Assembly (NCBI GenBank): GCA_031310005.1
Contig: CM062384.1
Span: forward strand, 3,224,001-3,288,000
Direction: 5' to 3'
DNA: 64,000 nucleotides
Source: Dactylellina haptotyla
Taxonomy: Eukaryota; Ascomycota; Orbiliomycetes; Orbiliales; Orbiliaceae
In this document: positions 48,520 to 59,800 of the stretch, piece after piece
Layout: each line of letters starts with the position of its first letter
How positions within the stretch are numbered: the stretch's first letter is position 1
Notes under the pieces: generated by a model
What the model saw: only the letters and a program-made list of their open reading frames with translations
Told to the model about the DNA's origin: nothing
The model's database searches: none
Program-made: the position numbers and the translations under genes

Positions 48520-49443
48520 ATGTACGGTGCGATCAACAAGTCGGATTTGTTAAACGAACGATGCTTGCTTCTTGAGCTACCAGCTGAACTTAGGCTTCAG
48601 ATTTACTCTAAAGTCATCGGAAAGCATTTCGTTCACGTCGAAGCTGATTGGAAGGACCCATTCGGAAACTCAGATATGAGGGCATTCGCGTATGAGTGTA
48701 GACCTTATCTCCGTACTAAATGCTGCCAATGGGGCTGTCATGGCCGTGATGCGGAGATTGAAATCTACGAATATTGCATGGATCCGCTTTCAGAAGCGGA
48801 CAAATTGAACCGGCGACCCGCCGGTAAAGTCAATTTATCTTGGCCTCATTCAATGCTTTTCGCCAACAGACACGGCCAATGCTTCGGGCGCAAGCATACA
48901 CCGTATTCTAGAACTATGGATCTCCGATTCCTAAGAACATGCAAATCCATCTATGCAGACGCGCGATACATAGCTTACAACAAGGCAACCTTTTCCTTCC
49001 GGTCGTCGGAGATATTTGACAATTTTGTTCTTGCTCGGACGACGGAACAACTTCGGAATATCCGGTCTTTGCACTTTGATATATCTTCTGCACAGAGTCT
49101 CGAGGAATGGGGTCAGACTTTCCAACCAGAGACGATTCTGGCATTGTCCTCCTTAAGAGACCTATTTCTGTGGATTGATTTTGCCTCAGGTCCCGACGAT
49201 CCCAGGAATAAGAAGGATTATATGGAGACATTTGAAGCAGAAGTATATTACAAACGGCCGATATGCTTCTTCAGAATGTGCCCATTGAAGGAAGTAAGAG
49301 TATTTTTGAATCCGGGACGGTGGCCTAGCAATGAGCTCGAAGATGGGCATTTTGGGTGGAGTAATATCCGGGGTTGGTCAAAGGAAATGGAGAAAAGGTT
49401 GAAGATGAAATGGGATGGACCGATAGATCTCTTAGACGCTTAA
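48520..49443 (+). CDS. F-box/DUF7730-like protein
   Basis: Single exon of 307 residues. It opens with LLLELPAELRLQIYSKVIG near residue 18, the short F-box-like helix common in fungal DUF7730-type proteins. This is followed in mid-protein by the matching block LRFLRTCKSIYADARYIAYNKATFSF, which these families share. A Cys-rich stretch (CRPYLRTKCCQWGCHG) between the two is less usual and could bind metal. The C-terminal part is Trp-rich. The role is probably in protein turnover or protein-protein contact, known only from family resemblance. The frame is open upstream to 48448, but the first ATG is at 48520. No introns are needed. Confidence 0.72.
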   Translation: MYGAINKSDLLNERCLLLELPAELRLQIYSKVIGKHFVHVEADWKDPFGNSDMRAFAYECRPYLRTKCCQWGCHGRDAEIEIYEYCMDPLSEADKLNRRPAGKVNLSWPHSMLFANRHGQCFGRKHTPYSRTMDLRFLRTCKSIYADARYIAYNKATFSFRSSEIFDNFVLARTTEQLRNIRSLHFDISSAQSLEEWGQTFQPETILALSSLRDLFLWIDFASGPDDPRNKKDYMETFEAEVYYKRPICFFRMCPLKEVRVFLNPGRWPSNELEDGHFGWSNIRGWSKEMEKRLKMKWDGPIDLLDA

Positions 49444-52400
49444 CCTCTGGCACGCCTCGCCAATAATTAGCCGTCTATTAAGATTATCGTTTGTTTTAGA
49501 AGACAGCATTGCCTTCGCTAGACCAGGACGCAGACCGCGGACGGTTTATGATACAGCGTTCTACTGAACTTCGAACTAGTTGAGATATGTTAGAAACAAA
49601 ACATTTCAATTAAGATAAAAGAAGTAAATAAGCGAGATAAGGAACCGGCAAAATAGCATCAATGAATATTCTAAGCTACCTTAGGCTGTCCCTGCCTATT
49701 TCTCTCGGCCCTAATATGTATGATGGAAAGTTGAATTACTAAACACGAGGATGTTTTGCGCTGTGATACTATCAGTGACATGAGATTTAAACTAAACGTA
49801 ATCATAAAGCCTAATATTCATGCTACTGGGAATGGTGGTGTATCAAATATTTTGGAGACAAATCCATGTTCCATTATTGTTGCAAGACTTATCGGCTGGG
49901 CGAAGAGAATTATTAGTGGCCTTAAGGAGGGATAGATCTGCCGTAGTATCACAGGACTTCCGACGAGGTATACAGACAATGTATCGGACTTGAGGTATTG
50001 AATACCATCTATATTGTGACCGCAAGGGTAGAGAATCCAGAGCGCTACTAGGAAAGTATAGTATGCTAAGGGGAAACTAGTTAACTAGCTGCCCGTTTGG
50101 AGACTAATAGTGAAAATTTCAGCCCTCGTTAGAAGCTTCCTTCACTAGTACTCACATCAAAGTTCGCAAAGATATCAGCTGCATAAAGTAACTATTTCAA
50201 AGATAAGCTCGACTTGGCTCATAGCGCCGTTGTCAAAGGATTTAGCTACTCCGGATTATTCGAAAGTAAAGCCATCGCCCAGAGTGTTGAGGTCGGCAGG
50301 TGATAGGATTTTCATCAATAGAAAATTCACGCCTAAATTACCGCAAGAGGGATCTAGAGCAGGCCCAAGGATACAAGTGATCGAAACAGGAATAGTTCTA
50401 GACCCATATATATGTGATAGTAGCAACTACCACATCAGTAGGGAATAAAGCTATCATAGGCTGCCCTTGGAATCTCAGACACGATGATTTTGCCAGTTGT
50501 TATCTGAACTTGTTAAAGTTATAACCGGTGATAGCCATCGGTGTAGCTCTGAACTCTTCTATAATGGTAGATCTTTTATTGTCCACGAATAACTTAATGG
50601 TCTGATATTGGTCGCTAGCTAGAACGTAAAACAGCGGAATATGTTGAACTCAAAATTTCGAAAGCGATAATCGAGCTATGGTGTATAAACTTATTGTATT
50701 CTGTTGGCATTCGTTTGTCTCGTAAGCCAGATGCTGTCATGGTCCCGCAAAAGCCATTCGTTGTGAAATGTGATAGTAAAATGTCGGATTCGTCAATCTA
50801 GCAAGTTCATTCTCTGGATCGAGTTTTTCGGTCTTTCTCGATACCTATTTAATCGGTTCGAAAGTCGGCTCTGCTGATAATCGATTGAGGTATCGACCAA
50901 ACCAAAACGAAGTGATATCTGGTAAGGCACTGCTGACAAAATAAGATACCTAATCATGTTGGCCAACGTCGGTGACGATTCTTCTTGTATATATATCGCA
51001 AATGGAATCCAGGGCTAACTACTTGTTAAAGAAACCAAGGTTGTAATGTTGGATAACACACCCTTTAAGATATAGTCACAAAATTTCCTAGAGGTTATTT
51101 CTCGTAAGCTTGTAAGCGCTAGGGGAGTGCAAATTCTAGCGAGACCATACGTAGGAATCGCATTTGTTTTTCGATACGAACCACAATATCGGCGACTAGA
51201 TCTGACGTCCAGCTTACCGAGATAGAAATTGCGTGATTTATAAACTAACTTTAATCAAAAGCCCAAATGAGAGGAGATCATAAGAAAAAACAAATAGTTT
51301 TTGCCCTTAATGATCCATCGAGAGCTTCCTCACAAGTAAAGTTGTTTCTAAATATACACTGTAAGCTAATATCTAACTATACAATTTAAAAACGTTTATT
51401 CGTTCTTACGAATACAGTAGATGCTGTTTCGGTATATAAAACGGTAACCAAATATATTAAAAAAGACCCGAAAATCCAACTATTTAGTCTAGTTACCACC
51501 ATATCTGAATCTCGTAGTCACTAGAGACCCATCCTTTGGTCTCGGGGCGTCCAAGTTATCAGAGGCTTGCCACCCCTAGCCTCTTACTAGAACAGAGCAT
51601 GGAGTAATCGAAAGCATTCAAATTTATCCCATGATCCATCGTTTTCGAATTTCTTCTAACCGTCAAAATTGCCTACAGTCACATCAAGTTTCATACACAA
51701 CAATACCACGGCCCTGACATCTCATCCGGCCATTCAAAGCACATAGAATGATAGAATCGAAATTGCGACTTTGAGTGAACTCTAGAGGTGGCAGGGCTTG
51801 ATCTGACTCTTCAAGACACCCTCTTCAGTCTGTTAAATCTTCAATTCCACTGTAATTGCACCCCCACGTCTATACCATACAGGCTTTCAAGCTTATAAGT
51901 TGCATAAGCATTTAGTAAAACAGGTTTTTCAATAAATTAGTCCAGTGTGAAGTAAATCACCGCTGATCAAGAGTCAGATGAATCATTCCTACCCCAGCCG
52001 TGTCAAATGATCAACTTGAAGCTAGCTATTGTATCGCCTGGAAGGCTCAAAGCGGGGTAAATTTTCCTACTATATCATATAGACGGCATGAATTGTGCTA
52101 GTCAGCGGATAAAAAGTCATAGTGGATACTCTGTGGTGATCCCATTTCACCTTGTATACAGAGGGATATTTAACCTAGTCTGTGTGAGGGAGATTAGAAG
52201 GTTACAACTGTGGTATCAAAATGATGTCTACCTGTAACTCCAGATTAATTGAGATATATGGGCGAATGATACTATAGCTACCTATTCATTCCTTCTACAA
52301 ACTATCCGAGAGAAAACATCGTCAACGCTGGGCTGACATCATCACTAACAACGGGTAGATTTCTTGGCCATAGACTATCTATCACTAGAGTGGCTCTTTG

Positions 52401-53796
52401 GGAATCCTCTGATGAGCTTCCATCAGTATGGCACTCTATTCACAGGTGCGCAGGTGTTACTGATCCTTCACTCAGTTTTGCAGCTTCTGGCAATGCAATA
52501 TTGCATACCGGCATTTCATTTCAGTTCTAACGCATATCCAGTTTCGTAGAGATTGTAGAAGAGCCAGCCCCTTGTTGCTAGTTGTATCAAACCTGAGGAG
52601 GTTGTCAAATTATTACTTCAGAAACCGAATGCACCTTGCTGCCGGAATGTAATCAGGAGCGTTGGTGGAAATTAATCTCTCACTCGATAACCACGCATCC
52701 ACTTGTTTTGACATGACTTACGTAGTAGAGTAGATATATTGAGACAAGTCTTCAGGGATATTGCGTGCATAAGGAGGCTGTATCATGTAGGCAAGCCAGT
52801 GTCAACATCGGGATAGAATGCGGGTTCCGGACGAGGATCATCCTTCTCGATTAAGGGGGGCAACATCGTGCGTAGCCTATCAGCCTTCGAGAAGGCTCCT
52901 GGTGCATACATAAAAGCCTGTAGGGATATAATATAAAATGGGTCATTGCCCTCTTACAACAGCTTACTTTCGAAACAGGTTTCCGTAAGCACTATTTATT
53001 CTCTCCTGTTCATTACCCTTTTTTACCTCATGACGACAATCTTTCAGAAGTGCGTGCGGGTCCGTCCACTCCTTTGAGGATACCGGCGGTCTATTTGAGG
53101 AGATTCCGGTAGGTGGTGTGGAGTTGGGATTCGGTAGCTCTGGCAGATATCATCATGCATCACCGCAGTCGTCTAGATACGCTTCGGAGTCACAGACTGA
53201 TACGGGTATGCAACTCTCGTAACCATACGTTTCATGATTGAATCTCGTGGGTCATGATGTTACATATCTTATCAATTTACGATTAGAACTATCGGTCTTA
53301 CCGGGCTCGTTATAACTGGCCCGACACTTCACGGGGCTTACTACGCACCGTTGGCATTACTTTGCGGGCACGAGCATGCAACATTAAAATGTGTTGCATG
53401 TTGTTAGTGGGACGAAATTTAAGCGTTGGATCCCTATCGAGCGATCATCCTGAAACGCTGCATCATCGACGTTTCTGGACGCTAATATCATAAATAAAAG
53501 CAGCCAGCTAATATATCGGCGTTCTCATCGGGCCGTGATAGGGCTTCTGTACGAAAGGAAGGACGTCTAGCTTATTCGCACTTCGGGAGTTAGCTTGAGC
53601 TTTGAGCACCTTGTGAGATATCGATCTTGTCGGCGTTCTCTCTTTGGCTAGGCGAATCCACACCCTTGTCCCTCCTCCCTTTCGGCGACCTCCAGCCCTG
53701 AACCCCTACCACTTAAAAAGCGAGCCATCCCAGCGTGCGAGCTTTTGCAGCAAAAGAATTTAGCAAATCGTGATTACAACACCGAAATCAGGGAAT
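49444..53796. other. TA-rich block with RIP-like base bias
   Basis: About 4.3 kb with no supportable gene and many stops in all frames. TA steps are strongly enriched in places: in the 60 bases from 50041 I count 9 TA against 2 AT, with several CTAG words. Other sampled lines range from parity to a mild excess. This is the pattern left by repeat-induced point mutation in ascomycetes, so the block is probably a dead transposable element. I could not recognise the original element or its ends. One 61-codon frame (52364-52549) is only a fragment. Confidence 0.5.
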
Positions 53797-54947
53797 TTAT
53801 GAATCCCATGTCTCTGTAGCATATTCCAAGTAAAGTTCCTGTGAATCTTGATTCTCGAATTCACAACAGACTTCGGCTATACCCTGCGGGGAATACCAAG
53901 GTCGCCTTTTGTTGGGTCTCTCGTAATTTAAACCTAGCGAAGCCCGCTTCGGGGAAATTTGCGGACAGGCGGATTCTGGTCCTCGATATCTTCCGCTTTC
54001 TCCCATCTTTGGTCTTTCCAAGCGCTCAAACTTCGGCGTCTCGTCTCGAAACCTCGGCCTCAGTATCGCCAAAATAATGTAAACCACGCTACCCTAAAAA
54101 ACATCACTGATAATATGTCGAAAGAGCAACTTATCATGTTTGCTAAAGGAAACACGAGGGTGAATAATCCACGAGGAGTGGCCTCAAGTCCCAGAGAAAG
54201 TGTTAACACAAGAGATGATAGTAACAACAAGAGCATAGTTTCTCGTCTCTCGCCTATCTTTATTGAAAAACTATGAAACATCAACGTCGGCGCGTCGGCG
54301 CCGGCCATCATACATGAAACAGTAAATTGCAGTCCACCGGCCAGAATCGATAAGACATGCCACGCAAATTTGAACAGCCATGCTTCAAAGGGCAAGGTTC
54401 TGATAAGAAACCTCCAAAGCAGGATACCAGAACGCGCAAGATAATTGCAATATCTGCAATGGCCAGCATCACACCAGGAGGTGTTGTGACCAGGAACCAG
54501 AGCTGTCCAAATGTTTGGTCGTCAAACACTCCCATACAATATCAGAAGCAGAGGAGTCCTCATATGTCTAGGCATGCGAAACTTGGCTTGCATTCATGCT
54601 GTTCACCACACATATCCTATTTCGCGTTTGCCTATTTTCATGACAGGTATCATAGAAATACCAATTGGCCGACGAATGATATCAAATTCGTGGTTTATAA
54701 ACAGTCTTACCCTGCGGAGGCCAGGCGTCAAAAAGACAGGTGCATGCCAATGTATTTCAATTTTGGTAACAGCCTTAGCTCCTTCAGGCGGGGCAATTAC
54801 TTCACGCCGTCTGGCCAAGCGAGTGCATGCCACATACCGCGCACAGGTAGATGTTTCCTTGCCGACGCCACCAGATGGTGAGCCTATTCTGGCTCTTGAA
54901 CCGAATACTCTACACTGATGTCCCCAGAAAGGATAGCGCTCGTCACC
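53797..54947 (-). pseudogene. Broken gene for a multi-pass membrane protein
   Basis: Three stretches on the minus strand read as parts of one fungal membrane protein of an uncharacterised family but do not join in frame. First, up to about 54600: APPEGAKAVTKIEIHWHAP, then FLTPGLRRVRLFINHEFD, a soluble region that often precedes the TFGQ block. It ends in TGA. Second, 54535-54390: DDQTFGQLWFLV plus a hydrophobic span, then a one-base frame shift. Third, 54395-54130: more hydrophobic spans. A last exon (from about 54094) after a TTTTTTAG acceptor reads VVYIILAILRPRFRDE and a polar tail to the stop at 53797. The N-terminal half seems missing. The gene borders the TA-rich block, so mutation by RIP or decay is plausible. 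An intact multi-intron gene with unusual splicing is the alternative. Confidence 0.45.
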
Positions 54948-55425
54948 TTAGACAAAGTTTTTATTCATCAACTAAGTTTTGTTTAACAGTGGCAAAAATG
55001 ACTACATTGCCGAGTTTCCCATTCTTTCTCCTACGGTTTCAACGCAGAGCTAGGCGTCAAGCAAAAAAAGATAACCATACAATTTTGGGGGCTACCCAAT
55101 ACACCTATTAGCCCTAGCAAGCCGGATAATATCCACATTAAACTACTGCAGCATTGGCTCGCAAGCAAGATTGGCTGGGCTCCCTGACCTCAAATTATCG
55201 ACCAGATCCAGAAAATTCAGTATCAGATCATTTTAACGACCATCCGACCGCCTAATCAAAAGAAGCAATATCCATTCATCCCAGAGGGGCCATGGCCAGG
55301 TAGCGACTTATACGCAACATCAAGATACGGGATACCTTGCAAGGGTACATGCTTCATGGTATCGAGGCTACTTCAGACGTTCGAGGCGTGTATGGAATGT
55401 GCATGCATGAACCCCTCCTCCACGC
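54948..55425. other. Short intergenic spacer
   Basis: About 480 bases between the broken membrane-protein gene and the 3' end of the next gene. No coding, RNA or repeat feature was recognised. Confidence 0.4.
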
Positions 55426-56884
55426 CTAGCATTTTGGAATATCTCTATCTAGTTCTTTGACAGCAGCCCAGTCTCGCTCGTCCTGCTCATACCCCTCCAT
55501 CTCTTCCACCACTTCCCAATCCTCAGACGGGGATTCGAATGATGTGACGTCAGCCTGCGCCTTGCTTTCCGCTCCAATATCTTCTATCCACACTTCGCCC
55601 TTGCGAGGCTTGGTCAAATTTGGTGGGTATGGTGGAAGTAGTGGAGCACTACTTTCCAAACCTGAGCTATGTCCTTGGAAACCGGCATTGCGTCGAATAG
55701 CTTCAAGACTAGTTCTTAGCCTCAGCTGAGCAGAAGTCTTCTTGCAGTTTTTGGGTACCTGTCTCGAGGCGGCTAGAGCAGCTAGGGGCCTAGTTTGTGA
55801 TGGACCTTTCCGGGGTTCGGGCCCCATGGTCTCCGCAGGACCCCCGATAGGCACTCGAAACGATATTTTCGATCTTTCAGTGTTTGACAAGGCTATTGCA
55901 GACCAACCAGAATCACACATGGCGAGGTCTTCCTTGTGGGATACTTTTGGCAATTCTGTATTTCTTTGCGCGGGCGTATCGAATGCTGGCAGTTGATCCA
56001 TCAATGGACTTTCAATCTCGGAATCTAGAGACATATGGCGGTCGCATGTACCCACAGAAGCTCCAAGCCCATAATTACGGCCACCCTTGGTTGCCTTAGC
56101 ATCAGAAATGGAATTAGCCAAAAATTGAACCAGTCTAACAGTTGGGGTTGAAGGCGGCGCTCCAAAGCTTACCAAATAATCCAGTGACATTCTCTCTGAG
56201 TCTACCGGGGTCCCTCTCTCCTCTTTAAAACTCTTTCCTGGATAGTAGTCCAGATAAGTTTCTGTAGCGCTTGACCTACTGACATTATACAGAGATTCTT
56301 CTTCTGTGTTCATTATAGAAGCTCCTATATTCTGAGTTTTCAGGCTTTCAGTCCAAGCCAACTCTGACATCTTATCCGCCATTTTTGTTGAACAACTCGA
56401 ATAACTATTCTCTAGATCTTTGGTACTCGCGTTGGATGCACCTCTACCGAGATTTACATATGGGTTATCGTCATAAGTATTCTGACATGCATAAGCCTCC
56501 AAGGAACTTGGTCTCGGGAATCGTCGATGTCCGTAAAACTCGTGGCACGGAATAGTACTCTGCGGTGCAAGAGCGCCTACAATAGGGGTTTTCCTATATT
56601 GGTTCGGCGTGTCTAGAAAGTTTGCTTGATTCTGGGTAATATAGACTTCCTGTTTAGGGAGCCAAGATTCAGATTCCAACTAATCGCATAAATTTACAGC
56701 CCATGTTAATGGTCGTAGCTCACAGCTATGGAGAAAGAATATGGCAATGCATTTATCTTATGAAGCTTCATTTTCAACAACATACCTTCATTTCGTTCAG
56801 ACTCTTGACTAGGTCCGCATATTTCACCTCTATATTATCGTCAATTCGACTACCCTCCGCCTCAATAGCCGGATCCGCTACCAT
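55426..56884 (-). CDS. Hypothetical Ser-rich protein
   Basis: Unrecognised 450-residue protein in two exons. Exon 1 (56884-56786) encodes 33 residues starting MVADPAIEAEGSRIDDN and ending in EMK before a GTATGT donor. The intron 56785-56680 ends in GATTAG. Exon 2 (56679-55426) begins with Leu-Glu-Ser, so the second exon's own first codon (TTG) is not a start. The protein is polar and Ser/Thr/Pro-rich throughout and probably largely disordered. A few hydrophobic clusters occur (RMSLDYLVSFGAPP, LVQFLANSI). The C-terminal part is acidic with Trp residues (EDWEVVEEMEGYEQDERDW) and ends in DRDIPKC. There is no signal peptide or membrane span. The coding nature is supported by the length of the frame and the clean splice; the function is unknown. 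Confidence 0.68.
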
Positions 56885-59800
56885 TGTTCAGACTCCAGCT
56901 ATGAGCTATTTAAGGTCGCTCTCTGTTTTACGAGATGGCTGTTCTGTTTCTTAGCTGTAGGATGAGCTTTTAAATGTCTACTAGGCGGCGTTGAGAAGCA
57001 AGTTTGAGTATGCTGGGTCTCAAAAGTTTAGTGCGCTTGTATCAGGAGCGCTGACATGATAAAGTTCTGCCTGCAATGCAATGCAATAAACTCCCAGTAT
57101 TTCACTGGCATACCTGGTCGTATTGATGGACGAGAATATCTAAGGTTTTTTCCATCTGAAGATCGTTACATTACCTACAATCGAGACCTGCGTGAAAGTT
57201 CTCAAAATAGCGATTGATAAGCTACTAGCTTATCATAATAACCCAAAAGAGATGTAAATCTAATTAAATTTTAACTAAATCCAGAATGAGGAACCGTGAG
57301 CAAGCAGAAGGGCATGCTTTTCATAGAGTGAAGCTAGATATTCCTTGGCTATCACACCTATCGGCCCTGTTTTAGATCATTTGGTTACACCAGTCTTGTA
57401 CCTAGACAAAGTGGTTACACCGAGGTATTGAGAGAACTGGAGTTCACAACACAGTTTCTTGCAACGAAATACAAATTCCAACAGGGTGTCCAAATGACGC
57501 TCTGGGACGCATATTATGCTATATACGCGGATTCAGAACCAATCATCGTCAGATTGTACCTTTTTATAGATATAGTGCAGACTCATCCTCATCCTAGCAG
57601 AGTATCATCTCCGTAATTGAGACTCGTTCTACGATTTAATCCAATCCTAGAGGTTATGTGATGAAGCAAAATATTGCCGAAGAATTGCCGAAAACCGGCA
57701 AATCGGGTTCAAAAAGACCTCTCTGTCAGTCGAGGGGAGCTTCTCTGATAGGATACAGCTTAAACCTATTCCCAGCCAGCCGTTTTGCGTAGCTTTAGGA
57801 CTAACCTGTAACAACCGGCCAGCGCGCCCCCCCCCCGAAGGAAGAAGGCCCTTGGAGGGCCAGCAGTTTCCGGTACGTGCTGCGTCCGCTGTTTCAGCTT
57901 TAGCATTAAACCCGTGCCTAGCAATGGAATGACTCCTGAGCAAACTTTGGCGCATCATGCCTCTTTCCATCCGCCTCAGGTAGGCTGGAATATCTTTGTA
58001 AATCTCCGTCTTCGTAACAACAAGTAGACTCGTAATCCTATTCATGAGCTCCAGGCCCGGCCTCCGTCAATTTACCATGAAGCTGGTATTCTATAGATAT
58101 GGTGGAGCCAGAGTGTCAAAATATCCCCTATAGCTTTATTTTTTTTTTTAATATGAATACAAGTACCTCTAAATCAAATATCAATATTCTGAGACATTGT
58201 TTCAGACCTTGCTGGCCTGATTTTGTGGGGCTATAGTCCCAGAGCTTCACCGAAGTACCGGCCTGTACATGTTCACTAAGCCTCAAGATTTCAAGGAGTC
58301 ATATTTCCCTTTGTTATATCCCACATTTTCCCCTCCACCATTTTTGTCGGTTCCACTATCGATTTTTGAACTTTCCGTGAATTATAACGTTAGCGCGAAA
58401 TTTTCACTGGTCCATGTTGTTACAATATCGAGGATCCACAAAGTGCGTTTCCAACGTCAGAAAACCCACTTGCTAATATGTGATGGTGGGACCAAGAAGC
58501 TTAGCCCAATAGCTGTCATCTTAAGGGACAATACCCACGAATTGACAGGCGGCAATTCGGTTCCAGAATCCGTTTCAAGATCCAAACCATAATAACTCCC
58601 CCATTCGCGCTTACCATTTGCACTCTCGGTATCGCACGTTAGTCAGCCTCCTGGAAAAATTTACGCTCGGACTCGCAAAAAATATATGTTGCCAAACTAC
58701 TCAACACATAGTGCAATAGAGGCCTTTCTAGCTCCTTTTTGTGCTGGCTTGCCAGTCAATTTTTTGCTTCGTCAAGATACCCCCAAATTTACCCAACGTC
58801 AAGGTAATGGTCCCGTACCTGCATCGTGCATTGAGCCTTGCAACCTTTATCTTGATCCCAAAGTTTCAATGACGGCGAACGCCATCTTGGTAACCCCCAA
58901 ATCCGAAAATGAGCAAGGAAGAAGGCTTTGTGGCGTTGATTGATACCGCCGCTCAGCCAATCAGCAGCGAGTGCACGGAACCGTTAAGCCAGGGTTGTCC
59001 CAAGCGAGAAAGCCCGATTTGAGGGCCAAATGAGGGACGTTGTGGTCGCCGTCACGTTATGCGGCACTAAACCTTTCGGGGACCTTAGGCACCGAGACCT
59101 TCCCAGCAACTGATATGTTCATTATTCATCGCTTCCCCCAGGCAGGCGACCCAGAGGCTGAACCAAGAAAAGTATTCGAAATGAAATCTCGTAGTTCTTA
59201 AAAGTCCCAAATGGAGGAAGAACAATGTTTCTCGGTCGGAAGATTTGTCCAATTTGTGGAACCCCGAAATCCAACCGGGCAAGCGAGTGACGTTGTGGAA
59301 ACTATAATATGAAGCAAATATATCCGACGAAGGAGGCGAAGATGGTTACTCATGCATCGGTCCGTGATTACGATTCGATAATCTCAAAAGTTTGAACCCT
59401 AGCCGTGATGGCAAATCTCATTGACACTAGTATCCAAATCACGATATTCCGTTGAAATCGCCTATCTCATCGTGAATCAACGAAATTGATAATTTTCAAG
59501 TAAAAGTGGGAATTTCAACCTTCGATGAATCCGATTCGTACGCGAGCCCTTTAAGGGGCTTCAGCAGTTCGGTCTCCACGTGTATTTCTAACTGGCTACT
59601 CCAGCTCTTCTTGGAACTGCAATATGAATGAAACGTTCGGCTGCAGGTGCGATAAGCGTATTCGCCTCAAATGCTCTTTGTAACTTGCAGATAAAGAACC
59701 CCCAGTTGTTCATGGCACATATCCATATTGAACCCGAAACGTAAGTATCATAAACACAGCCGCGGAATAACCCGTTGGGGCCAATATGCAGTTTAAATTA

